This document shows, one piece after another, positions 1 to 8,087 of a stretch of 64,000 nt of DNA. Every line of letters starts with the position of its first letter. The first letter of the stretch is position 1. A program made the translations under genes and the position numbers. Where the stretch lies: assembly GCF_008806325.1 (NCBI RefSeq), contig NZ_WACR01000008.1, forward strand, positions 176,224 to 240,223. Reading direction: 5' to 3'. The stretch comes from Salibacter halophilus (lineage in GTDB: Bacteria; Bacteroidota; Bacteroidia; Flavobacteriales_G; Salibacteraceae). The notes under the pieces are model-generated. The model ran no database searches and was not told the DNA's origin. It saw nothing but the letters and a program-made list of their open reading frames with translations.

Positions 1-1018
1 TTAATCTCGGGATAGGGTAACTTTCAAGCGATTTGGTTCTCACTATGCTTTCGTGATAAACCGTTTCGCTTTCAAATTCAACCTCGTAAAAACGAGCCCA
101 AATTCTTTGATGACTCAGCAAATGTTTTCGGTCTGATCCGATTTGCGTCACCTTACTCACCTTGTGGTTCTGAAAGCGGTCATCGGTTTCAATCAGCTTT
201 TTCAATTCACTGAACTGGTGCTTGTGGTTTTTGGTTTCAATCATCGGGAACTGGTAGAGATTTTGCCAAATTCCTTTTTGATCGCGTTTTTCAATTGCCA
301 GTCCGCTCGCGTTATTGGTGATAATGAAATTGAAGAAACGCTCTCTTACTTTAGTTTTTTTCTTTTTTACCGGGAGATCTTTTACTCTGTTAAGAACCAG
401 GGCCGTGCATTGATCGCTAAGCGGGCACTTGTCACATTTTGGATTAGTAGGCGTGCAGTGAAGGGCACCAAACTCCATAATTGCCTGGTTGAACTCATCG
501 GGCCTGCTGTTTTCCATCAGCTCGAGAGCAGCCTCACTGAAAATTTTATAAGATTTTGGAGTGTTAATCGGTTCGTCAATATTCAAATATCTACTGATAA
601 CCCTGTAAACATTACCATCTACAACCGGAACGCGTTCGTTTTTTGAGAAAGAAGCAACAGCAGCGGCAGTATATTTTCCAACACCTTTAAGCTTTAGAAG
701 GTTTTTATAGTCGGTTGGAAATACGCCATTAAACTCAGTTATGACCTGGTCAGCAGCTTTTTTGAGATTTCTGGCTCTACTGTAATACCCGAGTCCCTGC
801 CACATATTGAGCACTTTTTGTTCATCAGCATTAGCCAATGCCCTAACTGTGGGAAATTCTTTTTCGAACTTCAAATAATATGATTTTCCCTGTTCTACTC
901 TCGTTTGTTGGAGGATTATTTCAGAAAGCCATATATAATAAGGGTTTTTGGTGTTTCGCCACGGCAATTCACGCTTGTTCTTTTGATACCAATTGATTAA
1001 GTCGACCGAAAAACTCAT
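1..1018 (-). CDS. mutY: A/G-specific adenine glycosylase MutY (3' end cut by window edge)
   Basis: Base-excision repair glycosylase that removes adenine mispaired with 8-oxoguanine. Reading the minus strand from the ATG at 1018 gives an open frame to base 1 without a stop, ending in ...SYPIPRL, so only the last residues are missing. Visible are the N-terminal SEIILQQTRV segment with the catalytic Glu, the helix-hairpin-helix LKGVGKYTAAAV followed by PVVDGNVYRV with the catalytic Asp, and a [4Fe-4S] loop with spacing C-x6-C-x2-C-x5-C (CTPTNPKCDKCPLSDQC). The C-terminal NUDIX-like 8-oxoG domain follows. It is transcribed divergently from the HU gene; a plus-strand open frame at 143-646 is only its shadow. 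Confidence 0.95.
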   Translation of the reverse strand, partial: MSFSVDLINWYQKNKRELPWRNTKNPYYIWLSEIILQQTRVEQGKSYYLKFEKEFPTVRALANADEQKVLNMWQGLGYYSRARNLKKAADQVITEFNGVFPTDYKNLLKLKGVGKYTAAAVASFSKNERVPVVDGNVYRVISRYLNIDEPINTPKSYKIFSEAALELMENSRPDEFNQAIMEFGALHCTPTNPKCDKCPLSDQCTALVLNRVKDLPVKKKKTKVRERFFNFIITNNASGLAIEKRDQKGIWQNLYQFPMIETKNHKHQFSELKKLIETDDRFQNHKVSKVTQIGSDRKHLLSHQRIWARFYEVEFESETVYHESIVRTKSLESYPIPRL

Positions 1019-1080
1019 GTATTCTACTTTTCAGATTTCAAAAATACATTGATTTTATTTTCGCATTACAAATATTACAG

Positions 1081-1088
1081 TATCTTTG
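1081..1088 (+). promoter_or_regulatory. Bacteroidota-type -7 promoter element for the HU gene
   Basis: TATCTTTG matches the Bacteroidota -7 consensus TAnnTTTG exactly and lies 51 bases before the HU start codon. No good TTTG element was found 19-21 bases upstream, so only the -7 half is supported. Confidence 0.55.
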
Positions 1089-1139
1089 CAGGCCTCGAAA
1101 TAGAAATTATAAAACCGTAATAATTAAAGACTTACAATT

Positions 1140-1433
1140 ATGACTAAGGCAGATATCGTTACAGAAATCTCTGAAGAAACAGGAATTGAAAAGGTGATGG
1201 TGCAGGCGACTGTAGAAACTTTCATGGAGCAGGTAAAGGCAGCATTGACTAAAGGAGAGAATGTTTACTTGAGAGGTTTTGGTTCGTTTATCGTGAAAAA
1301 ACGCGCTGAAAAAACTGGTCGTAACATCTCAAAGAACACTACGATCATTATCCCAGCTCACAATATTCCAGCATTTAAGCCGGCAAAGACGTTTGTTAAT
1401 GACGTTAAAGAAAACGTAAAAGTTAAAAAGTAA
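1140..1433 (+). CDS. HU/IHF-family histone-like DNA-binding protein
   Basis: Small nucleoid protein of 97 aa that bends DNA as a dimer. It begins MTKADIVTEISEETGI, has the family signature around residues 45-65 (LRGFGSFIVKKRAEKTGRN) and the beta-arm ending in IPAHNIPAFKPAKTF, with a short basic tail rich in Lys. Length and order match HU. The ATG lies in an A-rich context with no Shine-Dalgarno, as usual for this phylum. The TPR gene follows within a few bases, so the genes down to 2056 probably form one transcript. Confidence 0.95.
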   Translation: MTKADIVTEISEETGIEKVMVQATVETFMEQVKAALTKGENVYLRGFGSFIVKKRAEKTGRNISKNTTIIIPAHNIPAFKPAKTFVNDVKENVKVKK

Positions 1434-1440
1434 TTGACAT

Positions 1441-1962
1441 TTGAAGTTTAGCGGATTACAAATAATTATCATCCTAAGTGCTGTAGCCATTGGTGCAGCA
1501 CTCTTTTTTGCGCGGACAACCCCGAACGAAAAAGAAGTTGCTGCTAAACAAAAAGTTGAAAAAAACGTAGAAGATCAGAGTGGATCTACAGGATCTGAAA
1601 GTGATATAAACGCACAAATTGATTCAGCTCTAACGAAGGTTAGGAGCGAGGCCCCAATGGCCGGAATCATGAAGTTGCGAGAAATCGCTGAGAATAATCC
1701 TGAGAATATTCGTGTTCAAATGGAACTAGGAGCGCTGTCCATTCAAACAGGACAGCTCGACAAAGCTGTTACACGTTTTAAGCGAGTGATTGAACTCGAT
1801 ACCAACTTTATTGAGGCGCATTACCTGTTAGCTGTAGTAAACGCTAATAAAGGTGATACGCTATCGGCAACAAAAGGGATGGAATTTGTCGTTGATAATG
1901 CCGGTAATCCTGAATTGCTGAAGCAAGGAAAAGAATTTTATAAAGAACTTAAAAAGAATTAA
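1441..1962 (+). CDS. Membrane-anchored tetratricopeptide repeat protein
   Basis: A 173-aa protein with one N-terminal hydrophobic segment (about residues 6-25, LQIIIILSAVAIGAALFFA) acting as signal anchor, a polar linker rich in Glu, Lys and Ser, then at least two TPR units between about residues 75 and 150 (NPENIRVQMELGALSIQTGQ and the following unit). TTG at 1441 is chosen as start because it preserves the whole membrane segment and there is no earlier ATG in frame. It sits between HU and the tiny basic protein. A scaffold role in the envelope is inference; no enzymatic motif is visible. Confidence 0.75.
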   Translation: MKFSGLQIIIILSAVAIGAALFFARTTPNEKEVAAKQKVEKNVEDQSGSTGSESDINAQIDSALTKVRSEAPMAGIMKLREIAENNPENIRVQMELGALSIQTGQLDKAVTRFKRVIELDTNFIEAHYLLAVVNANKGDTLSATKGMEFVVDNAGNPELLKQGKEFYKELKKN

Positions 1963-1963
1963 T

Positions 1964-2056
1964 ATGCCAAGCGGAAAGAAGAGAAAAAGACATAAGATGG
2001 CGACTCATAAACGTAAAAAACGCTTACGTAAAAATCGTCACAAAAAGAGAAAGTAA
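1964..2056 (+). CDS. 30-aa basic AURKAIP1/COX24-type (mS38-like) ribosomal protein
   Basis: A 30-codon gene starting one base after the TPR stop codon. The product starts MPSGKKRKRHKMATHKRKK and ends in NRHKKRK; almost every second residue is Lys, Arg or His. This motif is characteristic of the AURKAIP1/COX24 domain shared with mitochondrial small-subunit protein mS38, and very similar tiny genes are annotated in many Bacteroidota. It probably binds the small ribosomal subunit. A hairpin terminator follows closely. The family call rests on recognising the motif; the function is inference. Confidence 0.75.
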   Translation: MPSGKKRKRHKMATHKRKKRLRKNRHKKRK

Positions 2057-2078
2057 TTCAATAACGTATTCTTTCTTT

Positions 2079-2100
2079 AGCCCCCACGTGGGGCTTTCCT
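2079..2100 (+). terminator. Rho-independent terminator after the HU/TPR/mS38-like unit
   Basis: Six-base-pair stem AGCCCC/GGGGCT around a five-base loop, followed by a T-rich run. It lies between the small basic protein and the ribonuclease G gene. Confidence 0.6.
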
Positions 2101-2135
2101 CATTTTAGCGTTTTTCACTTCTAAATTGACATTAC

Positions 2136-3692
2136 GTGAAAAAAGATCTCATTGTAAATGTTACAAATAAGGAAGTTGAAATTGCGCTGCTCGAGGATAA
2201 GAAGCTGGTTGAATTACATAAGGAAAAGCACAATAACGACTACACCGTTGGTGATTTATACCTGGGGAGAGTAAAGAAACTCGTTCCCGGGTTAAATGCT
2301 GCATTTGTTGATGTTGGGTACTCAAAAGATGCCTTCTTGCATTATTTTGATTTGGGTCCGCAAGCTGCAAATGTGCTGTCGTATCTGGGAGACGTTCGCT
2401 CGAAAAAAGCAAACGCTTCTAACCTTAAAAACTTTAAGCTGTTACCTGATATTGATAAAGGTGGCAACATTAAAGAAGTACTAAAGCCAGGCCAGGAAAT
2501 TCTTGTCCAAATAGCGAAAGAGCCAATTTCAACTAAAGGCCCCCGCATTTCAACTGAGTTGAGTATTGCCGGGAGGTATCTGGTTTTAGTCCCTTTTACA
2601 GACAAGGTATCGGTTTCTTCCAAGATTAAACATCGCAAGGAAAAAGACCGGCTGAGACGTCTTGTACACAGTATTAAGCCAAACAACTTTGGTATCATAG
2701 TCAGAACCGTAGCTGAAAACAAAAAAGTTGCGGATCTCGATCGCGATCTCAGGGAGTTGTTGCAAAAATGGGATGAGTGTTTTCATAACCTAAAAGGTGC
2801 TAATCCGCCAGTTAGGGTATTAGGAGAACTCGACCGCACTTCAGCTCTGCTGCGTGACGTGTTGAACGATTCCTTTAACAACATTGTCGTCAATGAAGAG
2901 AAGTTGTACAAGGAGATTCAAAATTACATGAAAAGTATTTCCCCTGATCAGGCAAAAATTTGCCGACAGTACAAGGGAAAGAAAAGTGTATTTGATCACT
3001 TTGGAGTCGAGCGTCAAATCAAAGGTTCATTTGGGAAAAATGTAACCATGTCAAGTGGCGCCTACCTCGTGGTAGAACACACTGAGGCGCTTCATGTAAT
3101 TGACGTCAATAGTGGTAATACAGCCAAGAAAGAAGATTCTCAGGAACGCAATGCGTTGCGAACAAATCTCGAAGCAGCTGAAGAAATTGCTCGTCAACTC
3201 CGATTGAGAGATATGGGCGGAATCATCGTTGTCGATTTCATCGATATGCAGGATTCCAATAACCGTAAAACACTCTTCAATAAGGTCAATGAAGTGATGA
3301 AACTCGACCGGGCTAAACACTATGTTTTGCCACCGAGTAAGTTTGGGTTGGTTCAGATCACTAGACAGCGAGTAAGACCAGAAATGGATATTAAAACCGC
3401 TGAAGAAATCCCCACTAAGGATGGAGATACACAGGAAGTTCAGGCTACGATCTTACTCATAGATGATATCGAAAATGCTTTGCGTTTTGCCATTAAAGAT
3501 CAAAACGAAAAAGTTGCTTTAATTAAAGCTCATCCATTCATCGATGCTTACTTTAAACAGAACAAAAAGAAATACCAGTGGAAGTGGTTCATGAATTACA
3601 AACGCTGGATTAAAATTCAGCCCAGAACGGCTTATCCACTCATGAAGTTCAAGTTGATCAATGCCTCTAATGAAGAAGTGACAACCAATTGA
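2136..3692 (+). CDS. rng: Ribonuclease E/G family endoribonuclease
   Basis: Endoribonuclease for rRNA maturation and mRNA decay, 518 aa. An S1-like RNA-binding domain covers about residues 35-125 (VGDLYLGRVKKLVPGLNAAF, YSKDAFLHY). The DNase I-like catalytic core carries the two metal-binding aspartates in VIDVNSGNTAKKED (Asp323) and GGIIVVDFIDM (Asp367), spaced as in the E. coli enzymes. GTG at 2136 is the start. The CPxC zinc-link motif of proteobacterial RNase E/G is not present after the catalytic core; I recall Bacteroidota members also lacking it, but this needs an alignment. RecX follows after seven bases. Confidence 0.92.
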   Translation: MKKDLIVNVTNKEVEIALLEDKKLVELHKEKHNNDYTVGDLYLGRVKKLVPGLNAAFVDVGYSKDAFLHYFDLGPQAANVLSYLGDVRSKKANASNLKNFKLLPDIDKGGNIKEVLKPGQEILVQIAKEPISTKGPRISTELSIAGRYLVLVPFTDKVSVSSKIKHRKEKDRLRRLVHSIKPNNFGIIVRTVAENKKVADLDRDLRELLQKWDECFHNLKGANPPVRVLGELDRTSALLRDVLNDSFNNIVVNEEKLYKEIQNYMKSISPDQAKICRQYKGKKSVFDHFGVERQIKGSFGKNVTMSSGAYLVVEHTEALHVIDVNSGNTAKKEDSQERNALRTNLEAAEEIARQLRLRDMGGIIVVDFIDMQDSNNRKTLFNKVNEVMKLDRAKHYVLPPSKFGLVQITRQRVRPEMDIKTAEEIPTKDGDTQEVQATILLIDDIENALRFAIKDQNEKVALIKAHPFIDAYFKQNKKKYQWKWFMNYKRWIKIQPRTAYPLMKFKLINASNEEVTTN

Positions 3693-3699
3693 TTTTGCT

Positions 3700-4176
3700 A
3701 TGTCATTCGGCAAGCAACACGTATATACTGTTCAACAGGCTCTTACCAAAGCGATGAAGTACTGCGCTTACCAGGAACGTTGCCAAAGTGAAGTTTATAA
3801 AAAGCTTCGCGATTGGGGCATGAGTCACAATGATAGCGAAGAAGTACTGGCGGAGTTGATCTCTGATAATTTCATCAATGAAGAGCGATATACTGAAGCA
3901 TTTGTTCGAGGAAAGTTGCGGTCTAAAGGATGGGGTAAGTTGAAGATTTCCTACAAACTGAAAGAAAAACAAATCTCCAACTACAATATTGATCACGCTT
4001 TAAAACACATTGAGCAAGAGGAATATTTGAGTATTCTGGAAAGAGAAGCCAAAACAAAACTAAAACTGATCAATTCAAAACCTGATAGAGAAAAGAAAGC
4101 CTCGTTATTGAGGTTTCTTCAAAGTAAAGGTTTTGAGAATAACTTGATTTGGGACTGGATTAATAACAACTTGTAA
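3700..4176 (+). CDS. recX: Regulatory protein RecX
   Basis: Inhibitor or modulator of RecA filaments, 158 aa, within the usual family length. It is built of three-helix repeats; hallmarks are the N-terminal AMKYCAYQERCQSEVYKKLRDWG, the central LISDNFINEERYTEAFVRGK and the basic KGWGKLKISYKLKEK. RecX is usually near recA, but here it sits between the ribonuclease G gene and prfB. Its stop codon is one base before the prfB ATG, so the two are probably cotranscribed. Confidence 0.9.
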   Translation: MSFGKQHVYTVQQALTKAMKYCAYQERCQSEVYKKLRDWGMSHNDSEEVLAELISDNFINEERYTEAFVRGKLRSKGWGKLKISYKLKEKQISNYNIDHALKHIEQEEYLSILEREAKTKLKLINSKPDREKKASLLRFLQSKGFENNLIWDWINNNL

Positions 4177-4177
4177 T

Positions 4178-5279
4178 ATGGTATCACAAGACGAATTGAA
4201 GAAACTAACCGGGCGCCTGGATGCGTTAAGGGGGTATCTTTGACCTGGAAAGCAAACGGGAAGAGATAAAGGAAAAGGAACTCAAATCTCAGGATCCAGA
4301 GTTTTGGGATGATCCTAAAAAAGCTGAGTCAATCCTCAAAGAGATAAAAAGACTCAAAAACTGGACAACAGCTTTTGATGCAATAAGTGAAAAGAAAGAT
4401 GAACTCGAAGTTTTAATCGAATTTCACGAAAGCGGAGAAGGATCTGAGGAGGAAATCGATAAAACGTATTCTCAGTTAATCGAAGATGTAGAGGATCTCG
4501 AGTTCAAGAATATGCTTTCAGAACCGGAAGATGAGTTAGATGCGGTCCTTGAAATTAATCCCGGAGCCGGTGGTACAGAAAGCCAGGACTGGGCTTCAAT
4601 GCTTTACCGCATGTATTTGATGTGGGCAGAGAAGAACAACTTCAAGGTAAAAGAAATCGACTATCAAAAGGGTGATGAAGCGGGTATTAAATCTGTTACC
4701 ATTGAGATCCAGGGTGAATTTGCTTACGGTTATTTAAAGGGTGAGAATGGTGTTCACCGACTCGTGAGAATATCACCTTTTGACTCTAATTCAAGGCGTC
4801 ATACATCCTTTGCCTCGGTTTTTGTTTATCCTGTCATTGATGACACAATTGAGATTGAAGTAAATCAATCTGACATCAACTGGGAAACATTCAGATCGGG
4901 TGGTGCCGGTGGGCAAAACGTAAATAAAGTTGAGACCGGTGTTCGTTTAGAGCACAAACCATCAGGTATAATCATTCGTAATACTGAAACCCGTTCTCAG
5001 TTGAAGAATAAAGAGAACGCGATGCGTCTTTTGAAATCTAAGCTTTACGAAATAGAGATGCGTAAGCGTCTTGAAGAGCGCGATTCAATAGAAGGAGACA
5101 AGAAGAAAATCGAATGGGGTTCTCAAATCCGCAGTTACGTATTCCATCCATATAAAATGGTTAAAGATGTAAGGACAGAGGTAGAAACCTCCAATGTTCA
5201 GGCAGTCATGGATGGCGATCTCGATAAGTTCATTAAAGGATACCTCATGGAGTTTGGAGGTAGCAAGAAAGAGGACTAA
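4178..5279 (+). CDS. prfB: Peptide chain release factor 2 with programmed +1 frameshift
   Basis: Terminates translation at UGA and UAA. Codons 1-21 run from the ATG at 4178 to CTT, followed by an in-frame UGA at 4241-4243; reading resumes in the +1 frame at GAC 4242 and continues to the stop at 5277-5279, giving about 366 aa. The shift site reads AGGGGGTATCTTTGAC, the classical autoregulatory slip sequence with an internal Shine-Dalgarno-like AGGGGG. The anticodon-mimic SPF motif falls near residues 199-201 and the catalytic GGQ near 244-246. Automated callers tend to start this gene late at 4512, losing the N-terminal helices. Confidence 0.97.
4230..4245 (+). promoter_or_regulatory. RF2 programmed +1 ribosomal frameshift site
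   Basis: Shine-Dalgarno-like AGGGGG three bases upstream of CTT, then UGA C. RF2 shortage lets ribosomes slip from CUU to UUU, so RF2 controls its own synthesis. This is one of the few clear Shine-Dalgarno-like sites near a decisive position in the window. Confidence 0.95.
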
Positions 5280-5305
5280 TAAATAACTTCCTTTTTTCAA
5301 GGCAT

Positions 5306-5340
5306 AAAAAAAAGGCTTCTCAATTGAGAAGCCTTTTTTG
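5306..5340. terminator. Bidirectional terminator between prfB and the T9SS protein gene
   Basis: A perfect 26-base palindrome at 5311-5336 with arms AAAGGCTTCTCAA and TTGAGAAGCCTTT, flanked by A-run on the left and T-run on the right, so it can end transcription of both convergent genes. Confidence 0.9.
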
Positions 5341-5360
5341 TTGGTTTAAAGAAGTTGGAG

Positions 5361-7934
5361 TTACTTCACAACTACTTTGTATGTCGCAGATTTACCTTCT
5401 TGATCTTGAACTTCAATTAGGTAAATTCCTTTGTTCATGTCAGATAGGTTGAAACGTTTTTGAGCGTTTCCAGAAACATTAACTCTATCCTGAGCAACAG
5501 TTTGTCCAACGATGTTACGAACAACAATGTCGTAAGCACCATTAAGACCGTTGAAGTTAACTTCAAACTGACCGTTGTTAGGGTTTGGATAAACTTTGAT
5601 GTTATTAGTTAATGTTAATTCACCATAACCAACTAAATCATCAACGACTTCAGAGCCTGTTATAATACATCCGTTATCATCAGTAACAGTAATAGTATAA
5701 GTATCATTAGTTGTAACAACAATGTTGGCAGTTGTTTCACCAGTACTCCACTCATAACTGTAAGGTGTTGTACCACCAGAAACTGAAGAAGTTACATCAC
5801 CTGATGCGGGATCATGGTCTGTATTTAATGTCAATGGAGAAGGCTCGTCAACAAATTCAGTTCCACCAACTGTTTCACAACCACCAGCATCAGTAATAGT
5901 AACACTGTACTGTCCTGGAGCTAGTCCAGAGATGGTTTGACCCGATTGTCCATTACTCCATGTGTAAGTGTAAGGAGTAGAACCACCAGTTGCATTTGCT
6001 GTTAGTGAACCATCGTTATCACCATTACAAGTAACATCAGTTACATCGTATCCACCAAATAGTGGAGCGTTTGCATTAGTCATGATAACTTCAACTGTAC
6101 CTGTACAACCGTTAGCATCAGAGATAGTTACCATATAAGAACCAGCTGCCAAACCTGAGTTAGTAGCAGTCATAGTTCCGTCAGGCCATTCAACATTGTA
6201 GTTGTTAGCTCCAAAAGTTACTGTAGCTACACCATCAGCAAGACCACAAGAAGCTTCAGTATCAACATTAAAGTTTCCAGTTAACTCATCACATGCAAAA
6301 CCAGCAACGTTAGCTTTAATCTTAGGATTCAGGCTAGTGAAGAACCAGTCTTGAGCTGCGTTGTTATCAGGTCTTACGAAAACAGTTTGTGGATCAGCAC
6401 CTGGTTGGCCCTGTGCCATAGATACTGAGTCACCAAATGTTTGGAAACCTACGATGTAATCACCAGGAGTAAGGTTGAGATCAGTGATGTCATAATTTGA
6501 CCATGCACCAATATCACCAGCTCCAAGGTTATAGAATGAATTTGGATCTGTTGATGTTAAGTTGTTAAAGTTAGCATCCCAAACACAAATTTGAACCTGA
6601 GCATTTTCAGCAGAAAAGCTAGAGAAATAGATGTCTACAGACTCAAGTGTATCAAGTTCTTTAATCGTCATGCTAAATCCAATAGCATAATTGTAACCCT
6701 GGTAGAAGTTACCCTGGTCTAAAGTGATACTATCATCAGCACGTGAATAAACATCTTCAGTAATATTCAAATTAAAGTTAGTCGTGTCGTTTACTGGGAA
6801 ATCATCTGTGTTATCAGAATTCGCAACAAAATCAATTGAATAATTACCAATTGGTTTGTTCATAATTACAGTACCAGAGTTACCTAGTGAATCTGAACTA
6901 CCAGTAGCCAAGCTTGGATTTGATGTAGTTTGAGTTTCTAAAGAACCGTTAAAGAATACATCAACTCTACTATTTGGTTGAGTTTGAGACCCCTGATTTG
7001 TTATTTCACCACTGAAAGACACTGTATCAGTACTAGCGTGATTCAAAGGAATATTAGCATAGTAATAGTTTTGACCTTGATTTAGACCCCAGTTAAAGAA
7101 GTTATCATCAAGAGTAAGGTCATTATCTGGGCCTTGAACAAACTGGATGTCGTCAATTTGCCAGAAATAATAACCTGAACCATTCGCATTACTTACTGTA
7201 GCACCATCAAATACGAACTGTGCCTTTACGTTATTGTTACCAGGAATATTAAATGGTATTGGAACGTATATCATTTCAGCGTTTGGTGTTGCTGAATTCA
7301 CAGTAAAATCATCAGTATAGATATCTACTGTATCAGGATAAGTCATACCACCATCAGTAGAAAAAGCTACATGTGCAGTAGCCTGGAATCTTCTAAAATA
7401 AGAAGTCATTCTCAGGTAAACACTTTGGTAACCTGTAAAGTCCATTGTTGGAGTTTCAAGAATACCAATGTGTGGAGTAGGAACTGGTCCACTACCCATT
7501 GTTTGAGGACTACCATTGTTATCGAGGTAATCACTGTCAAAAATCATGAAACCATTAGAATTGGTCATTGATGCGATTGGACCTCTTTGACCATTGTAAG
7601 CACCTCTTGAACCTGTAGTATTATTAGGATTGGTACTTGTACCTCTGTATTCCCATGCTAGAGGAGCTGATGAGTTGTTGAGAATGAAAGAACTCCAGGC
7701 TCCATTAGAGCCATCACCTGCTAAACCATTTCCGAAAGTTTCTTCGAAAATTGTATCTCCGTTAAGAGCTGTTGGTGCGTTTCCACCAGAGCGGGTAAAT
7801 GTGTAACCTTGATCAGATGTCCTTTCCGCGACATTCATTGCCTTAGGGGCTTCAGGTACATCTTGCAGGGCAGTTTGAGCACTTAACCCGCCAGCTAATG
7901 CCAGCCCTGCGACTGTTAGTAAATATTTCTTCAT
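5361..7934 (-). CDS. Secreted multidomain protein with T9SS type A C-terminal sorting domain
   Basis: An 857-aa secreted or surface protein. The signal peptide MKKYLLTVAGLALAGGLSA is followed by a jelly-roll-like region (about residues 60-265, with FEETFGNG and YYFWQIDDIQFVQG as in choice-of-anchor J proteins), a central beta-rich part, then SprB-like repeats from about 560 to 760 (CNGDNDGSLTANATGGSTPY, YTYTWSNGQSGQTI). The last 80 residues form the T9SS type A sorting tail (KVYPNPNNGQFEVNF ... GIYLIEVQD). It should cross the outer membrane through the T9SS and be cleaved or anchored there. Ligand unknown; adhesion or peptidase accessory roles are inference. It has its own promoter and shares the terminator at 5306. 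Confidence 0.9.
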   Translation of the reverse strand: MKKYLLTVAGLALAGGLSAQTALQDVPEAPKAMNVAERTSDQGYTFTRSGGNAPTALNGDTIFEETFGNGLAGDGSNGAWSSFILNNSSAPLAWEYRGTSTNPNNTTGSRGAYNGQRGPIASMTNSNGFMIFDSDYLDNNGSPQTMGSGPVPTPHIGILETPTMDFTGYQSVYLRMTSYFRRFQATAHVAFSTDGGMTYPDTVDIYTDDFTVNSATPNAEMIYVPIPFNIPGNNNVKAQFVFDGATVSNANGSGYYFWQIDDIQFVQGPDNDLTLDDNFFNWGLNQGQNYYYANIPLNHASTDTVSFSGEITNQGSQTQPNSRVDVFFNGSLETQTTSNPSLATGSSDSLGNSGTVIMNKPIGNYSIDFVANSDNTDDFPVNDTTNFNLNITEDVYSRADDSITLDQGNFYQGYNYAIGFSMTIKELDTLESVDIYFSSFSAENAQVQICVWDANFNNLTSTDPNSFYNLGAGDIGAWSNYDITDLNLTPGDYIVGFQTFGDSVSMAQGQPGADPQTVFVRPDNNAAQDWFFTSLNPKIKANVAGFACDELTGNFNVDTEASCGLADGVATVTFGANNYNVEWPDGTMTATNSGLAAGSYMVTISDANGCTGTVEVIMTNANAPLFGGYDVTDVTCNGDNDGSLTANATGGSTPYTYTWSNGQSGQTISGLAPGQYSVTITDAGGCETVGGTEFVDEPSPLTLNTDHDPASGDVTSSVSGGTTPYSYEWSTGETTANIVVTTNDTYTITVTDDNGCIITGSEVVDDLVGYGELTLTNNIKVYPNPNNGQFEVNFNGLNGAYDIVVRNIVGQTVAQDRVNVSGNAQKRFNLSDMNKGIYLIEVQDQEGKSATYKVVVK

Positions 7935-8035
7935 AATTTAATTAATTTAATTTACTCTATTCGAGTCCGTGAAATTAATAATAATTTAATTCACAAACGA
8001 ATTCTTAAAGAGTAAAGTTTGTTATTCGATCATTA

Positions 8036-8067
8036 CAAATATAGTGACTTTACCATATGTTGTCAAT
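8036..8067 (-). promoter_or_regulatory. Promoter of the T9SS protein gene
   Basis: On the minus strand a -33 ATTG (8067-8064) is separated by 20 bases from TATATTTG (8043-8036), an exact match to TAnnTTTG with the spacing known for Bacteroidota sigma-ABfr promoters. Transcription would start near 8030 and leave a leader of about 95 bases. Confidence 0.7.
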
Positions 8068-8087
8068 AAAATAATAATTCCTCATGC

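Noticed and set aside
143..646. 167-codon plus-strand open frame
   Set aside because: Antisense to mutY, whose minus-strand reading shows all catalytic and iron-sulfur motifs.
4512..5279. prfB as a 255-aa gene starting at 4512
   Set aside because: The N-terminal part is open from 4178 once the classical +1 frameshift at 4241 is taken into account.
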